Assembly: GCA_017629835.1 (NCBI GenBank)
Contig: JAGBWK010000072.1
Location: 57,735-121,734, forward strand
Source: Muribaculaceae bacterium
Lineage (GTDB): Bacteria; Bacteroidota; Bacteroidia; Bacteroidales; Muribaculaceae
Direction of reading: 5' to 3'
DNA length: 64,000 nt
The notes beneath the pieces are model-generated. The model was not told the DNA's origin and ran no database searches. It saw nothing but the letters and a program-made list of their open reading frames with translations. Below are positions 46,709-56,600 of the stretch, piece after piece. How positions within the stretch are numbered: the first letter of the stretch is position 1; the number at the start of each line of letters is the position of its first letter. Position numbers and translations under genes: made by a program.

Positions 46709-48799
46709 TTATTTCTTTTTGGGGAGTTTTATAAGCGCTGGGCGGTCGTTGCCGAGTGTGAGGGTGATAACTCCGTCGGTGATTGTGAGATTTTTCGCAG
46801 TCCATAGCTCTTTTACAGCGCTGGTATCAATCTTAGAAACGTCGAATCCGAGTTTGGTAAGGTCGAAATTGACGGTTTTGGTACCTTCGCTATAGTTGAA
46901 TTGCGCAATGTAGTAAGCATCGTCGTGGTCAAGAGTGAATTGGTCAACAGAGCCGTTAGCACCATATATTTTGTGTCCGTAGGCTGGTCGGAACGATTTT
47001 CCGAGGCGCACAACGTCCATTACTTCAGGATATTCAGTGAAATATTTGCGAGCCTTCACTTGTGAACCAGGGTCGCCGATGTATGAGCCTTCGGTAGAGA
47101 GGTTGTCGCCAAGCATACAGTAGCCTGTGACAGCAGCTGTTGTGACGCGCGACATATTTTCGCCATCGCTACGGTTGCCCATGCAAAGGTGGTCGGGGTC
47201 GTTGTAGCTATAGACGCGGCTCAACCACCAACCAAACGATTGGCTGTTCATCATGTAGTTAGTGTGCCACATTTCGCCCCAAGCGTCGCAACTGATGCGG
47301 CGAGCGTTGGCATAATTGGCGGGGAATAAGGGCGAGATTGAAAGCACGATAAACATATCGTCGCCGCAGCGTTCAACGAGTTTCTGCATACCGTAGTTGT
47401 AGGCCTGAACGCCAGTTGTAATCTCTTTACGATAGTAGCTGTCGGCCTCTACGATGCCGTTGGTCATAAAGTCGAGCTTGATATATTTGAAGCCTATTGC
47501 TTTGAAGCGGTCGATGTAGTAGTTCAAGCGTGAGATTGTGCCGGGAGCAGTGGGGTCCATGCAGGCTGCACCGCAGAGAGATAACACTTGCCCGTTCACG
47601 CGGAGGTAGTTGTCGCGGTAGTAGTAGCCATTATTACCCTCCATAAGGTTGTTTTCACCCCAAATGAAGTCGTTCCATGGCAACCAGTAGATACCGGGTG
47701 TTTGACCGTTGGCAACGCACTTGTCAGCAAATTCTTGAAGTTGGTCCCAGTTTAAGTTGCCCCAGTAAGAGTCAAGTCCTACGAAGCATAGACCATCTTC
47801 GGCGAAGTGACCTTTGCCTTGGAAGTCCTTGTGGATGTTGTCGGAAACTGACATCACGCCTTCATAGTTGACGTTGGTGCTCATACCACCCCAGCTATTC
47901 CAGCCGAAAGGTGTTGGGCCATCCCATTTGCGTTTGGGTGCATATACTGCGTTGACGTCGCCAAATGTTTCGAGTCCTGTACGCCAGTCGTCGTACAAGC
48001 CAACCATAAATCGAGCTGACTTAACCGCTGTGCCAGAAATGTAGCCATGCTCGCGAACGTCGTGGGTCTTTTCATCTGCGAAACCGCTGATACATTCGAT
48101 GCGTTTCATTTTGCCTTGAGTTACGGGGCTACCAGTCATTCTGATTGCTGATTTCCAGTTGTCGTGTTCCACTGAACCGAGCACGAGGCCTTGCTGAGTT
48201 TCGCCATTGAAGATTGCGGTAACTTCGAAGGATATTGAGTCGCGTGCATAGCGGCCTTGGGCATTACTTCCAGGATCATTAGCGCGGCTTAATGGGAGTG
48301 AACGATAGGTAACAAATCCGTCGTTGTCGAAAGGTACTACCAACATTCGGTTGTTGGCATCGGCAGGGAGGAATTTGTTATCGCTATAAGTAGCCACAGG
48401 CAATATCATATTAGTGCTGACTCGATTTGGCGATTTTACGGTCGCTTCGGTCAGGAAATAGTCCTTATTGTCGAACAAAAGGAATGTTTGGTCCACTGTG
48501 GGCGACCCAGCTTTAGTGTGGGAGAAAGTGACTTTTTTGCATGCACCTACAGCATCGGTGGCATCCTCTTGTGTTACGGTTGTCTCGGTATAGGTCGATG
48601 TGTCGACCATTGAGCCGTTGAGTTTGTATTTGACGGAAACGCCGGAAAGCACTGTTTCGCCATTTTTGATGAACGAAACTTTGCGGCTACTTTCGTCGAA
48701 CGAGATTGTCCATTTTCCGAAGGTAGCGTCGTTGGCTGCTGTTGCTGAGAAGGCTGCTGCCGATAGTGCTGTTGCAACTATGAAAGATAAAATTTTCAT
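46709..48799 (-). CDS. Secreted clan GH-D alpha-galactosidase-like enzyme (GH27/GH36 type)
   Basis: 696 residues, signal peptide ending near ATAA. The N-terminal half (to about 290) is a beta-sandwich as in GH36-type enzymes. The barrel begins PFGWNSWGGM, typical of the clan. The nucleophile is Asp443 in YIKLDFMTNG and the acid/base Asp505 in RISCDAWGEM. GDNLSTEGSYIGDP and the small C-terminal beta domain follow. Alpha-galactosidase is the most likely activity, with alpha-N-acetylgalactosaminidase as the alternative. It is the first gene of the SusC/SusD block, preceded by a promoter-like box. Confidence 0.85.
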   Translation of the reverse strand: MKILSFIVATALSAAAFSATAANDATFGKWTISFDESSRKVSFIKNGETVLSGVSVKYKLNGSMVDTSTYTETTVTQEDATDAVGACKKVTFSHTKAGSPTVDQTFLLFDNKDYFLTEATVKSPNRVSTNMILPVATYSDNKFLPADANNRMLVVPFDNDGFVTYRSLPLSRANDPGSNAQGRYARDSISFEVTAIFNGETQQGLVLGSVEHDNWKSAIRMTGSPVTQGKMKRIECISGFADEKTHDVREHGYISGTAVKSARFMVGLYDDWRTGLETFGDVNAVYAPKRKWDGPTPFGWNSWGGMSTNVNYEGVMSVSDNIHKDFQGKGHFAEDGLCFVGLDSYWGNLNWDQLQEFADKCVANGQTPGIYWLPWNDFIWGENNLMEGNNGYYYRDNYLRVNGQVLSLCGAACMDPTAPGTISRLNYYIDRFKAIGFKYIKLDFMTNGIVEADSYYRKEITTGVQAYNYGMQKLVERCGDDMFIVLSISPLFPANYANARRISCDAWGEMWHTNYMMNSQSFGWWLSRVYSYNDPDHLCMGNRSDGENMSRVTTAAVTGYCMLGDNLSTEGSYIGDPGSQVKARKYFTEYPEVMDVVRLGKSFRPAYGHKIYGANGSVDQFTLDHDDAYYIAQFNYSEGTKTVNFDLTKLGFDVSKIDTSAVKELWTAKNLTITDGVITLTLGNDRPALIKLPKKK

Positions 48800-48861
48800 G
48801 GTTAGTTAGCAGTTTTTCTATTTCAGTTTGTTTGATTTCGGTATGTTTACTTTTAGTAACG

Positions 48862-48869
48862 CAAAAATA
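48862..48869 (-). promoter_or_regulatory. Possible promoter -7 element of the SusC/SusD block
   Basis: On the - strand this reads TATTTTTG, a full TAnnTTTG match, 63 bases before the first gene of the block and just after the terminator of the preceding unit. No TTTG is visible 19-20 bases upstream. That fits an activated promoter that depends on a regulator such as the hybrid two-component protein. Confidence 0.6.
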
Positions 48870-48912
48870 CATTAGATGAATAAAAGATATTTGTCACATC
48901 AGCCCAAAAAAT

Positions 48913-48944
48913 AAAAAAAATGTCCTAACCGTTCGGTTTGGACA
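48913..48944 (-). terminator. Strong terminator after the GH2-GH92 unit
   Basis: TGTCCTAACC (48921-48930) pairs with GGTTTGGACA (48935-48944) with one mismatch and a GTTC loop. On the - strand an uninterrupted run of 8 T follows (48920-48913). A shorter T-run on the other side could let it work both ways. Confidence 0.85.
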
Positions 48945-49005
48945 CTTTTTTGAGTGGAAATAAATGTATTGACTCCTTTGTGCTATTTGTGCGTAATTTA
49001 AAGAG

Positions 49006-51273
49006 TTAATGTCGTTTAGCGTTGGACGACATCGTGAATTTGATTTCGCGAGCAGTTGTCAATTCTTCCCATGTGAAGAAATTGGAGGTGTGAGCGCGAC
49101 CGTCGATTGTAATTTGGTCAACGTAGAGATTTTCGTCCGACAGATTTTCGGCTACAATTCGCAATGTGTGGTCGCCAACAGCCATTTCGATAAGTGGATA
49201 TTGGGGAGCACCGATAGCGAAAGTGTTGCTCGCTGGAGCTACGGGATAGAATCCCATAGCTGAGAACAGATACCATGCCGACATTTGTCCGCAGTCGTCG
49301 TTGCCATTGAGTCCGTCGGGGGCGTTGCGATAGTTGATGCGCACATGCTTGCGAGCCAACTCTTGAGTGCGGTCGGGGCGTCCGCACCAGTCATATAAAT
49401 ATATATAGTGGTGACCCGGCTCGTTGTCGTGGCGATAGAATCCTTCGTTGAAATTGCGGTCGAGTTTGGCTGCAAATTTCTCAGCACCACCCATCATGTC
49501 AATCATTCCGTCGACGTCGTGCAACACGCAGAACAGATAGGTCCATTTAGAGCCTTCGGTCATGCCGTGGTGCTCTGTGTCGTTAAGATTGTGCCATGAG
49601 CCGTCGTAGTTGCGAGGCAGCATTTCTCCCTTAGGTTGGTAATATACGTTACGGTAGTTTTGCGACCAACGCATGAGCTGTTCGTAGTCGTAGTTGTGGC
49701 CCATATCCTTGGCTACCTGTGCGATACACCAGTCGTCGAACGCATATTCGAGTGTGCGCGACACCGATTCGGCTGTTTTGTCGTCGGGAACGTAACCGAT
49801 TGTGTGGTAGTAGCTTGCGCCTGCACGAGCTTCGTAGGCTGTCCAGCGGTCGCGGTCGCCGTAGCGGCGCTGAGTGTCGCAGTCGGGTGGGGTCATTGCG
49901 TTTTTGCGCATTGCTTCGTATGCCAAAGCAGTGTCGTAGCCACGAATACCTTTCATATAGGCATCAGCAATCACTGCGTCGGCGTGAGTGCCAATCATAA
50001 TGTTGGTGTAGGTTGGGTTAGGCCACAAGGGGAGCCAACCACCTTGCTGATACATCTGTAGGAGCGAAGTAATCCACTCGTTGGTGATTTCTGGTTCGAT
50101 GAATGTCATCAGTGGGTGGAATGCGCGGAATGTGTCCCACAGCGAATAGTCGTTGTAGCTCACGCCTTCGTGGATTTTGTCATCGAATGCGCTGTAATAT
50201 CTGCCATATTCCGAGAATTCGCGGGGGAACAGATAGCAGTGGTACATCGCTGTGTAGAAGATAGTTTTAGTGTCGTCGTCAACACCTTCCACCTTCAATT
50301 TGGCGAGTCGTTTCTCCCATTCGTTGCGAGTGTTGGCACTGACCTGTTCGAGCGATTTGCCGCCAATTTCACGCTCCATATTTTCGCGTGCTTGGTCGAG
50401 GCTGATAAACGATGTGCCCACACGCACTTCGAGTGGCTGTCGGCCTTTGCCAAATTCGGCGTAAGCACCCATACGTGTGCCGTACGACTCTGATTTATTG
50501 GCAAATATAGAGTCGCCGCTCCATGTTCCGAAGTTGGTAATCGGCTTGTTGAATTTGATTACGAAATAACCCTTGAAATTGGGCAATTCTGGACCGAGTT
50601 GCGCCGACTGGCGATCGGGGTTATAGCCCACGATTTCGTTGTTGACGGTGTCGACTTTCACCCAACCGCGAATCGAGTTGATACGTGGCCAGAAGTCGTT
50701 GCACCAGTCGCCGAGCTCTGGATTGAGGTTAATGCCGTGGACTACAATGCGTTGAGTTGTGTTTTTAGGGAATTTGAAACGCATAATTCCTGCGCGACTT
50801 GCTGCACTCATTTCGGCGTCGATAATGCGGTTTTTGTTGGTTTTTGCAACCACTTTACCGTCGGGGGCTTGCTCGTGGAGTCGCACCTTATATAAATAGG
50901 GGGTTGCCGACTCTTCGTCGTGGCTGAACGACATCTGACGGTCGCGAGGCAATGTGCGCACATCGTCGGAAATCTGTGGCATAATGCTCACATAGCCGTA
51001 GTCGCCCATCCACACAGTTGGCTGGTGCGAGGCCATAAATCCGATGATTGACTTGTCGTCGTGAACGTAAGCCATGCTGCTCATTTTGTTTTCGCGTGTC
51101 TGAGCCAAAAAATTGGTCATCATGAATGGAGTGCCAACGAATGGAGCTGTTCCTCCTTCACCCTTTAACGCTGTGCCAATGAGCGGGTTGACATAATCAA
51201 CAGGTGTTTTCTTTGCGCCTATAGCTGTTGAAGCAATAAGCATTGCGAATGTGATGATTGCTATTTTTCTCAT
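49006..51273 (-). CDS. Secreted GH92 exo-alpha-mannosidase (second of two)
   Basis: 755 residues with a signal peptide (STAIGA). The N-terminal domain opens KKTPVDYVNPLIGTALKGEG. SLWDTFRAFHPLMTFIEPE, the acid region HGMTEGSKWTYLFCVLHDV and the base region GNDDCGQMSAWYLFSAMGFYPVAP follow the classical GH92 pattern, with two neighbouring Asp in GNDD as the expected general base. It forms a two-gene unit with the upstream GH2 (14 bases apart). The exact mannose linkage cannot be read from sequence. Confidence 0.94.
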   Translation of the reverse strand: MRKIAIITFAMLIASTAIGAKKTPVDYVNPLIGTALKGEGGTAPFVGTPFMMTNFLAQTRENKMSSMAYVHDDKSIIGFMASHQPTVWMGDYGYVSIMPQISDDVRTLPRDRQMSFSHDEESATPYLYKVRLHEQAPDGKVVAKTNKNRIIDAEMSAASRAGIMRFKFPKNTTQRIVVHGINLNPELGDWCNDFWPRINSIRGWVKVDTVNNEIVGYNPDRQSAQLGPELPNFKGYFVIKFNKPITNFGTWSGDSIFANKSESYGTRMGAYAEFGKGRQPLEVRVGTSFISLDQARENMEREIGGKSLEQVSANTRNEWEKRLAKLKVEGVDDDTKTIFYTAMYHCYLFPREFSEYGRYYSAFDDKIHEGVSYNDYSLWDTFRAFHPLMTFIEPEITNEWITSLLQMYQQGGWLPLWPNPTYTNIMIGTHADAVIADAYMKGIRGYDTALAYEAMRKNAMTPPDCDTQRRYGDRDRWTAYEARAGASYYHTIGYVPDDKTAESVSRTLEYAFDDWCIAQVAKDMGHNYDYEQLMRWSQNYRNVYYQPKGEMLPRNYDGSWHNLNDTEHHGMTEGSKWTYLFCVLHDVDGMIDMMGGAEKFAAKLDRNFNEGFYRHDNEPGHHYIYLYDWCGRPDRTQELARKHVRINYRNAPDGLNGNDDCGQMSAWYLFSAMGFYPVAPASNTFAIGAPQYPLIEMAVGDHTLRIVAENLSDENLYVDQITIDGRAHTSNFFTWEELTTAREIKFTMSSNAKRH

Positions 51274-51287
51274 ACCTAATGGTGTGA

Positions 51288-53330
51288 TTATTCTATTGTT
51301 ATGATAGTAGAATCGGTGATTGTCTGTCCGTTGGAAATAGCTGAAGCCTCAATCACGTTTTCCCCCTTTTTGAGGGTAACGTTTTTCCATACAAATGTAG
51401 CGAGGGTGGGCTCTACGTTTGGCATTTGTTGGCCATTGACGGTGAGTTTCACCTCATTGCAGTTGGAGTAAATTTTGATGTCGTGCGAATCGCCAGAGCG
51501 AACAGCCCAGCGTTTTGATGCGATGTGCACCATTGGCTCGCGCTTGTTCCAATTTGCTTTGTAGAAATAGAATGCATCCTTGCGATGTTTGCGATCGTAG
51601 GTGACCAATCCTTTGTCGTTCATGCCGGGGTCGGCACCTTCGTTGCGTCCAGCGCTGGCAAAGTCAAACATATTCCAAACGAATGTGCCCCAAAGGAATG
51701 GGCGCTTGTCGAGCTCGAGGTAGTTTATTTCGTGGCAGTGAGCTTGCCATTCTTCAGGATGATAGTGTCCGTCGGTTTTGGGCGCTTTTTCGAGGATTGC
51801 ATGCTGATAGATGTTTGCGCCTGCACCATACTCGCTGATTGCCAATGGCTGATTCTTTTCGGGCTTGTATTTCCAATCAACGGCGTAGCACATCACTTCT
51901 GGACCAGCCCAATACCAACCGGGATACACGTTGAATGCTAATAAGTCGGTGATGTCGTTCTCAGCGCGACCGTCGTTGTTGGGCGCAGCTACGGTGTATC
52001 TTGTCGGGTCTTCTTCGTGAGCTATGTCGTTGAGCGACTTGACGATATGCGCGGGGTCTTTGCCTCCAAGTTCATTGAACAGGCTCCAGCAGAAAATTGA
52101 AGGGTGGTTGTAATTTTGGCGGATGAGTTCGCGAAGCTGAAGCTCTATGTTTTCAACAAATTCGGGAGTGTCGTTAAAGTGTCCGATAAATGGGATTTCA
52201 GCCCAAACCAACATCCCAGCGCTGTCGCAAAGTGAATAGAAATATTTGCTGTGGGGATAGTGAGCCAAGCGGACGCCATTAGCTCCAATCTCCTTTATCA
52301 GTTCCATGTCCTCGCGATGTTCGCGGTTGGTGATTCCCCAGCCCATATTGATGCGGTCCTGATGACGGTTTACGCCTCTGATATTGTGCGCTTTGCCGTT
52401 GAGGAATAGGCCTTTAGTTACATCTACATCGACGGTGCGGAAGCCTGTGGTTTCGGTTACTGAGTCGATTACCTTGCCATTGCGGAGTAGCTTTACTTCT
52501 ACAGAATAGAGTGCAGGGTTGTCAAGCCCTTGCCATAATTGCGGCGAGTCGATAGTTAGAGTGTCGGTAAGCGCTTTGAATCCATGTTTTGAGGTTTGAA
52601 CGTCGGTGCGAGATTCAGCTTTGACGTTTCCGTTGCAATCTCTTACTATGGTTTTGATTGCCAAGTTCTTGCTCTCAGCTTCAACTAATGCATCAACGGC
52701 AATGGATGCCGTTGTGCCGCTCACGTTGAAGGGGGTGACGTAGACGCCCGACGATGCCATATCCATAGGGGTGATGCACTCGCGGGGGGTGACAATCAGT
52801 GCTGCAGGGCGATAGATGCCGCCAAATACAGTGAAATCCCCTTCAAGAGGTGCTATGTCGTTGTCGTAAGTGTTGTCGACCACCACTCTCAGCTCATTGT
52901 CGCGCGCTTTCAAATATGGAGTCAGCTCGAAAATGAATGCGTTGAATGCGCCGCGATGATCGCCAAGGCGTTGGCCATTGAGCCACACTTCAGCTTTGAG
53001 GCTCGCTGCCTCGAAGCGGATGAAAAATCGGTTTTTCTTTAGGTTTTCCTCTACATCGAAATGCTTTACGTATGTTCCCGGTCCACGATAATAGTCCTTG
53101 TGGGTTCCGTCCGACGCATTCCAGCAGTGGGGGAGAGCTACTGGCGTCCAATCGGTAATAGTTTCAATTGTGCCTTTGCTGAATTGCCAGTTGCTATTGA
53201 ACGCATTGACGCTTCGTGGCGCTCCGTTGGCCTGCTGCGTGGCTACGAAAGCTGTTGCGGCGACGAAAGTAGCGGCGAGTAGATTTGAAAGAATTTTTTT
53301 GGTTTGTAGCGTGAAGAATGAGATTCTCAT
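51288..53330 (-). CDS. Secreted GH2 beta-galactosidase-type glycoside hydrolase, short form
   Basis: 680 residues from ATG 53330 (MRISFFTLQTKKILSNLLAA), which gives a normal signal peptide. The longer frame from 53408 adds a charged stretch in front. The fold starts NSNWQFSKG and ALPHCWNASDG. The acid/base is Glu420 in IFCWSLFNELGG and the nucleophile Glu500 in LAISEYGAGANIYQH. VRLAHYPHSKYF is the usual substrate-side motif. It lacks the large C-terminal extensions of the other two GH2 enzymes here. It is the first gene of the unit and lies divergent to the regulator gene. Galactosidase is likely, and glucuronidase or mannosidase is possible. Confidence 0.91.
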   Translation of the reverse strand: MRISFFTLQTKKILSNLLAATFVAATAFVATQQANGAPRSVNAFNSNWQFSKGTIETITDWTPVALPHCWNASDGTHKDYYRGPGTYVKHFDVEENLKKNRFFIRFEAASLKAEVWLNGQRLGDHRGAFNAFIFELTPYLKARDNELRVVVDNTYDNDIAPLEGDFTVFGGIYRPAALIVTPRECITPMDMASSGVYVTPFNVSGTTASIAVDALVEAESKNLAIKTIVRDCNGNVKAESRTDVQTSKHGFKALTDTLTIDSPQLWQGLDNPALYSVEVKLLRNGKVIDSVTETTGFRTVDVDVTKGLFLNGKAHNIRGVNRHQDRINMGWGITNREHREDMELIKEIGANGVRLAHYPHSKYFYSLCDSAGMLVWAEIPFIGHFNDTPEFVENIELQLRELIRQNYNHPSIFCWSLFNELGGKDPAHIVKSLNDIAHEEDPTRYTVAAPNNDGRAENDITDLLAFNVYPGWYWAGPEVMCYAVDWKYKPEKNQPLAISEYGAGANIYQHAILEKAPKTDGHYHPEEWQAHCHEINYLELDKRPFLWGTFVWNMFDFASAGRNEGADPGMNDKGLVTYDRKHRKDAFYFYKANWNKREPMVHIASKRWAVRSGDSHDIKIYSNCNEVKLTVNGQQMPNVEPTLATFVWKNVTLKKGENVIEASAISNGQTITDSTIITIE

Positions 53331-53447
53331 GGCTATTAAGGATTTTCTGTTGATTCGTTTATAATAACAGATGCAAATTTCGTAAAATTTATTGTTTTTA
53401 ATAGTCAAAAATGTCGCATTAAATAATAAAAATCAATCTATTTACCC

Positions 53448-53455
53448 TATCTTTG
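53448..53455 (+). promoter_or_regulatory. Possible -7 element of the regulator operon
   Basis: TATCTTTG matches TAnnTTTG. A second match, TAAATTTG, lies at 53523-53530. Neither has a good TTTG at the right distance. The 334-base divergent gap (53331-53664) must also hold the start signals of the GH2 gene on the other strand, for which I see no full consensus. Confidence 0.4.
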
Positions 53456-53617
53456 CAAGATGAATAAGACTATTGTTATAATTTTTGGTGTATTATCACA
53501 TAAAATACTTAATACCTTTAGCTAAATTTGCTTCTGTATTCCGACCTTGAGAAAAACCGTATAGCAACAACCCAAAAATCCTCAATCCAAACCCCGAAAA
53601 ATCTCTGTTCGAGAACT

Positions 53618-53659
53618 AAAATCAACGACAATCCACAAGGAGAAAATCAACGACAATCC
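53618..53659 (+). repeat. 17-base direct repeat just before the regulator gene
   Basis: AAAATCAACGACAATCC occurs at 53618-53634 and again at 53643-53659, a period of 25 bases. The second copy ends 5 bases before the ATG of the hybrid two-component gene. It could be a regulator-binding or RNA-level element, or a simple tandem duplication. Confidence 0.8.
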
Positions 53660-53664
53660 CGACC

Positions 53665-56600
53665 ATGAAGCATTTGCTATCCATAATCCTAATAATTGCC
53701 TCTGCAATGACTCTCTGGGGTCAGAGCGAGCCAACCAATTACTACTTTCGAAATATTCGAAAGCAGGACGGATTGTCGCAAACCGACATCAAGGCGATTA
53801 TTCAGAGCCGCGACGGATTTATGTGGTTTGGAACGCGCAATAAGCTAAACCGTTACGACGGCCGCTCGTTTAGGGTTTTTGATTGCTACGACATGGAGAA
53901 GAATTTCCGCGACAACAACGTGTCGGCTCTTTGCGAGGAGAATGATAGCTCGCTGTGGGTTGGTACCGATAAGGGTATTTTCAAATTCCATTTGCCTACT
54001 GAGTCGTTCTGCTACATCGATGCAGCTTCCAACGACGGAGTGAGAATGACCGACTGGGTCGCTGAAATCGTCAGAGATAAAAACGGCTCTAAATGGATTG
54101 TAATCCCCAATCAGGGTGTATTCCGCTTGTCGGCCGACGGCAAATTGCGTCATTACCATTTCGGAACGGCTGGCGACCCCGACCATGGCGCTGCTGCCTC
54201 GGTAATAGTTGACCGAAGCAATCGCGTGTGGGTGGCAACCAGTGGCGATGGTGTGCATCGCTATAACCCTGACACCGACAGCTTTGAACGCTACTTAGGC
54301 GATGCAATGGGCGATGCTACTCTTGCTGGCGAAAATATCTACTGTATCGCTGATATGGGTGAGGACCTCGCTGTGGGTGTTCACGAAGGAAAGTTGCGAA
54401 TGCTCAATAAACGGCGCAATGTGGTGACTGATTTCAATGCGTCGCAAGTCCATTACAAAATTATTCGCGACATAGAGTATTACGACGGAAAACTTTGGGT
54501 CGGCACGCAGTCGGGCGTCTATGTTATCGACCGCAGCACTGACTCAATCACGCATATCTCTACCGACCCGATGTGCGACTTCTCTCTGTCCGACAACCAG
54601 ATAGGTAAAATCTACCGCGACCGTGAGAACGGCATTTGGATAGGTACAAACCTTGGCGGTTTGAACTATCTCTCGCCATATTCCGACAATTTCGCACGAT
54701 TCGTTCCGATGAGCAACAATAGCGTGTCGTCGAAACGTGTTCGTGGCTTGATGCAGCATCCCGACGGCGAAATTTGGATTGTCACCGAAGATGCAGGTAT
54801 ATGCACTTACAACGAGAAAACACACAATTTCCGCCGACTTGGTAAGGATTACGGTGCGATGCCCTCCGACGAAAAGTGCTTGACACTGCTCCACAACGAC
54901 GACAACGTTTGGATTGGATTCTTCAAAAATGGCCTCGACGTCGTCAATACCTCGTCGATGCGCAAACGCCACTACTCTCAGACCGATTTGGGACTCAACG
55001 AAGCGAGTATCTACGCCATGTGTGAGGACTCGCGAGGCAACATATGGATTGGCAACGGTTGGTGCGTCTATCGTGGCAGCAAGTCAACCATGAAGTTCGA
55101 ACAAATGGAAGTGTTTGGTTACAACTATGTGTTCGACATCATTGAGGATGCAGAAGGCAACATTTGGGTGGCAACAATGGGTCGTGGCGTCTATTGCTAC
55201 AACCCCGAAACAGAAGAAATCAAGCATTTCTACCACAACGAGGATGTTCCCTCGTCGTTGTCGTCCAACTCAGTCAATGGTATATTCGAAACCTCCCGCG
55301 GACAAATTTGGTGCTCAACCGACCGCGGTGGTATCTCGCGCTATAATCCTTCGACCAACGACTTCACCAACTACGGTCCGGCTGAGGGCTTGCCCGACGA
55401 TACCGCTTATCGAATGCTCGAAGATAAAAACGGCTATCTCTGGTTTGGTACAAACAACGGCTTGGTGAAATTCAATCCCGAAAGTGGCTCTTGTCAGGTT
55501 TACACCACAGGCAATGGCTTGCCCAGTAATCAGTTTGGCTACGGCTCTGTTGTGCGCTCTAATTCGGGTAAATTCTATTTCGGCTGCTCCGAAGGTTTGA
55601 CCTCGTTTGACCCCGAAAACATTGCTGTCAACGAGTCCATACCTCCTGTTTATATCACTAAATTGGTAATCAACGACAGCGAAGTTACTCCCAGTGCGAA
55701 AAATTCGCCACTCCAACGAAGCACAATCTATACCAACGAGATTGAACTCGACCACGACCAAAATATGATTGGTTTTGAGGTTGCTGTGCTCAGTTACGTG
55801 GCTCCAAATTCCAATATCTACGCTTTCAAAATGGAAGGCGTCAATGCCGATTGGATTCAGTCGTCGACCAACAACACTATGACCTATGCCAATTTGGCTC
55901 CGGGACGCTACACTTTCCGCCTCAAAGGGGCTAACAGCGATGGCATTTGGAATAAGAATGAAGTGCGGATGTCAATCAATGTGCTTCCGCCATGGTGGCT
56001 CTCAAATATCGCAAAATTTGCTTACATCCTTTTGGGTATAGCAGCAATTTGGTTGATATCATACTACTACAGCCGCCGACTCAAACATCAAGAGAAAGAG
56101 CGCGAACAACTCCGTATAAGCGAGCAGGAACGCGAGCTATATCGCTATAAACTTGATTTATACGTTAAAATCGCTCACGAAATACGCACTCCGGTCACAC
56201 TCGTCAACGGTCCATTGGAAACGCTGCTCGACATGAAGATTGCCGACCCCGAAATTTCGAGAAATCTCAAGACAATGCGCCGCAGTGTCAGAGAACTTAT
56301 CGACATTACAAACCAATTGCTCGACTTCCGCAAAATCGACAGCAATATGATGGATGTGCATCTGCAGCCGATTGACCTGCTTGAGATGGTGCGTGATAAG
56401 GTCGACGAATTCACCGCGCTTTGTGCTCAAAAGGGAATTGACTTCCAACACAGAGTTCCCGATGATGAGCTTCTTGTGATGGCCGACAGAGCTGCGCTGA
56501 CAAAGATATTCAACAACTTGCTGTCAAATGCTTACCGCTATTGCTCAAAACTTATAAGTATTAAGGGCGAACGCATTGATAACGAGGTTGTAATAAAGGT

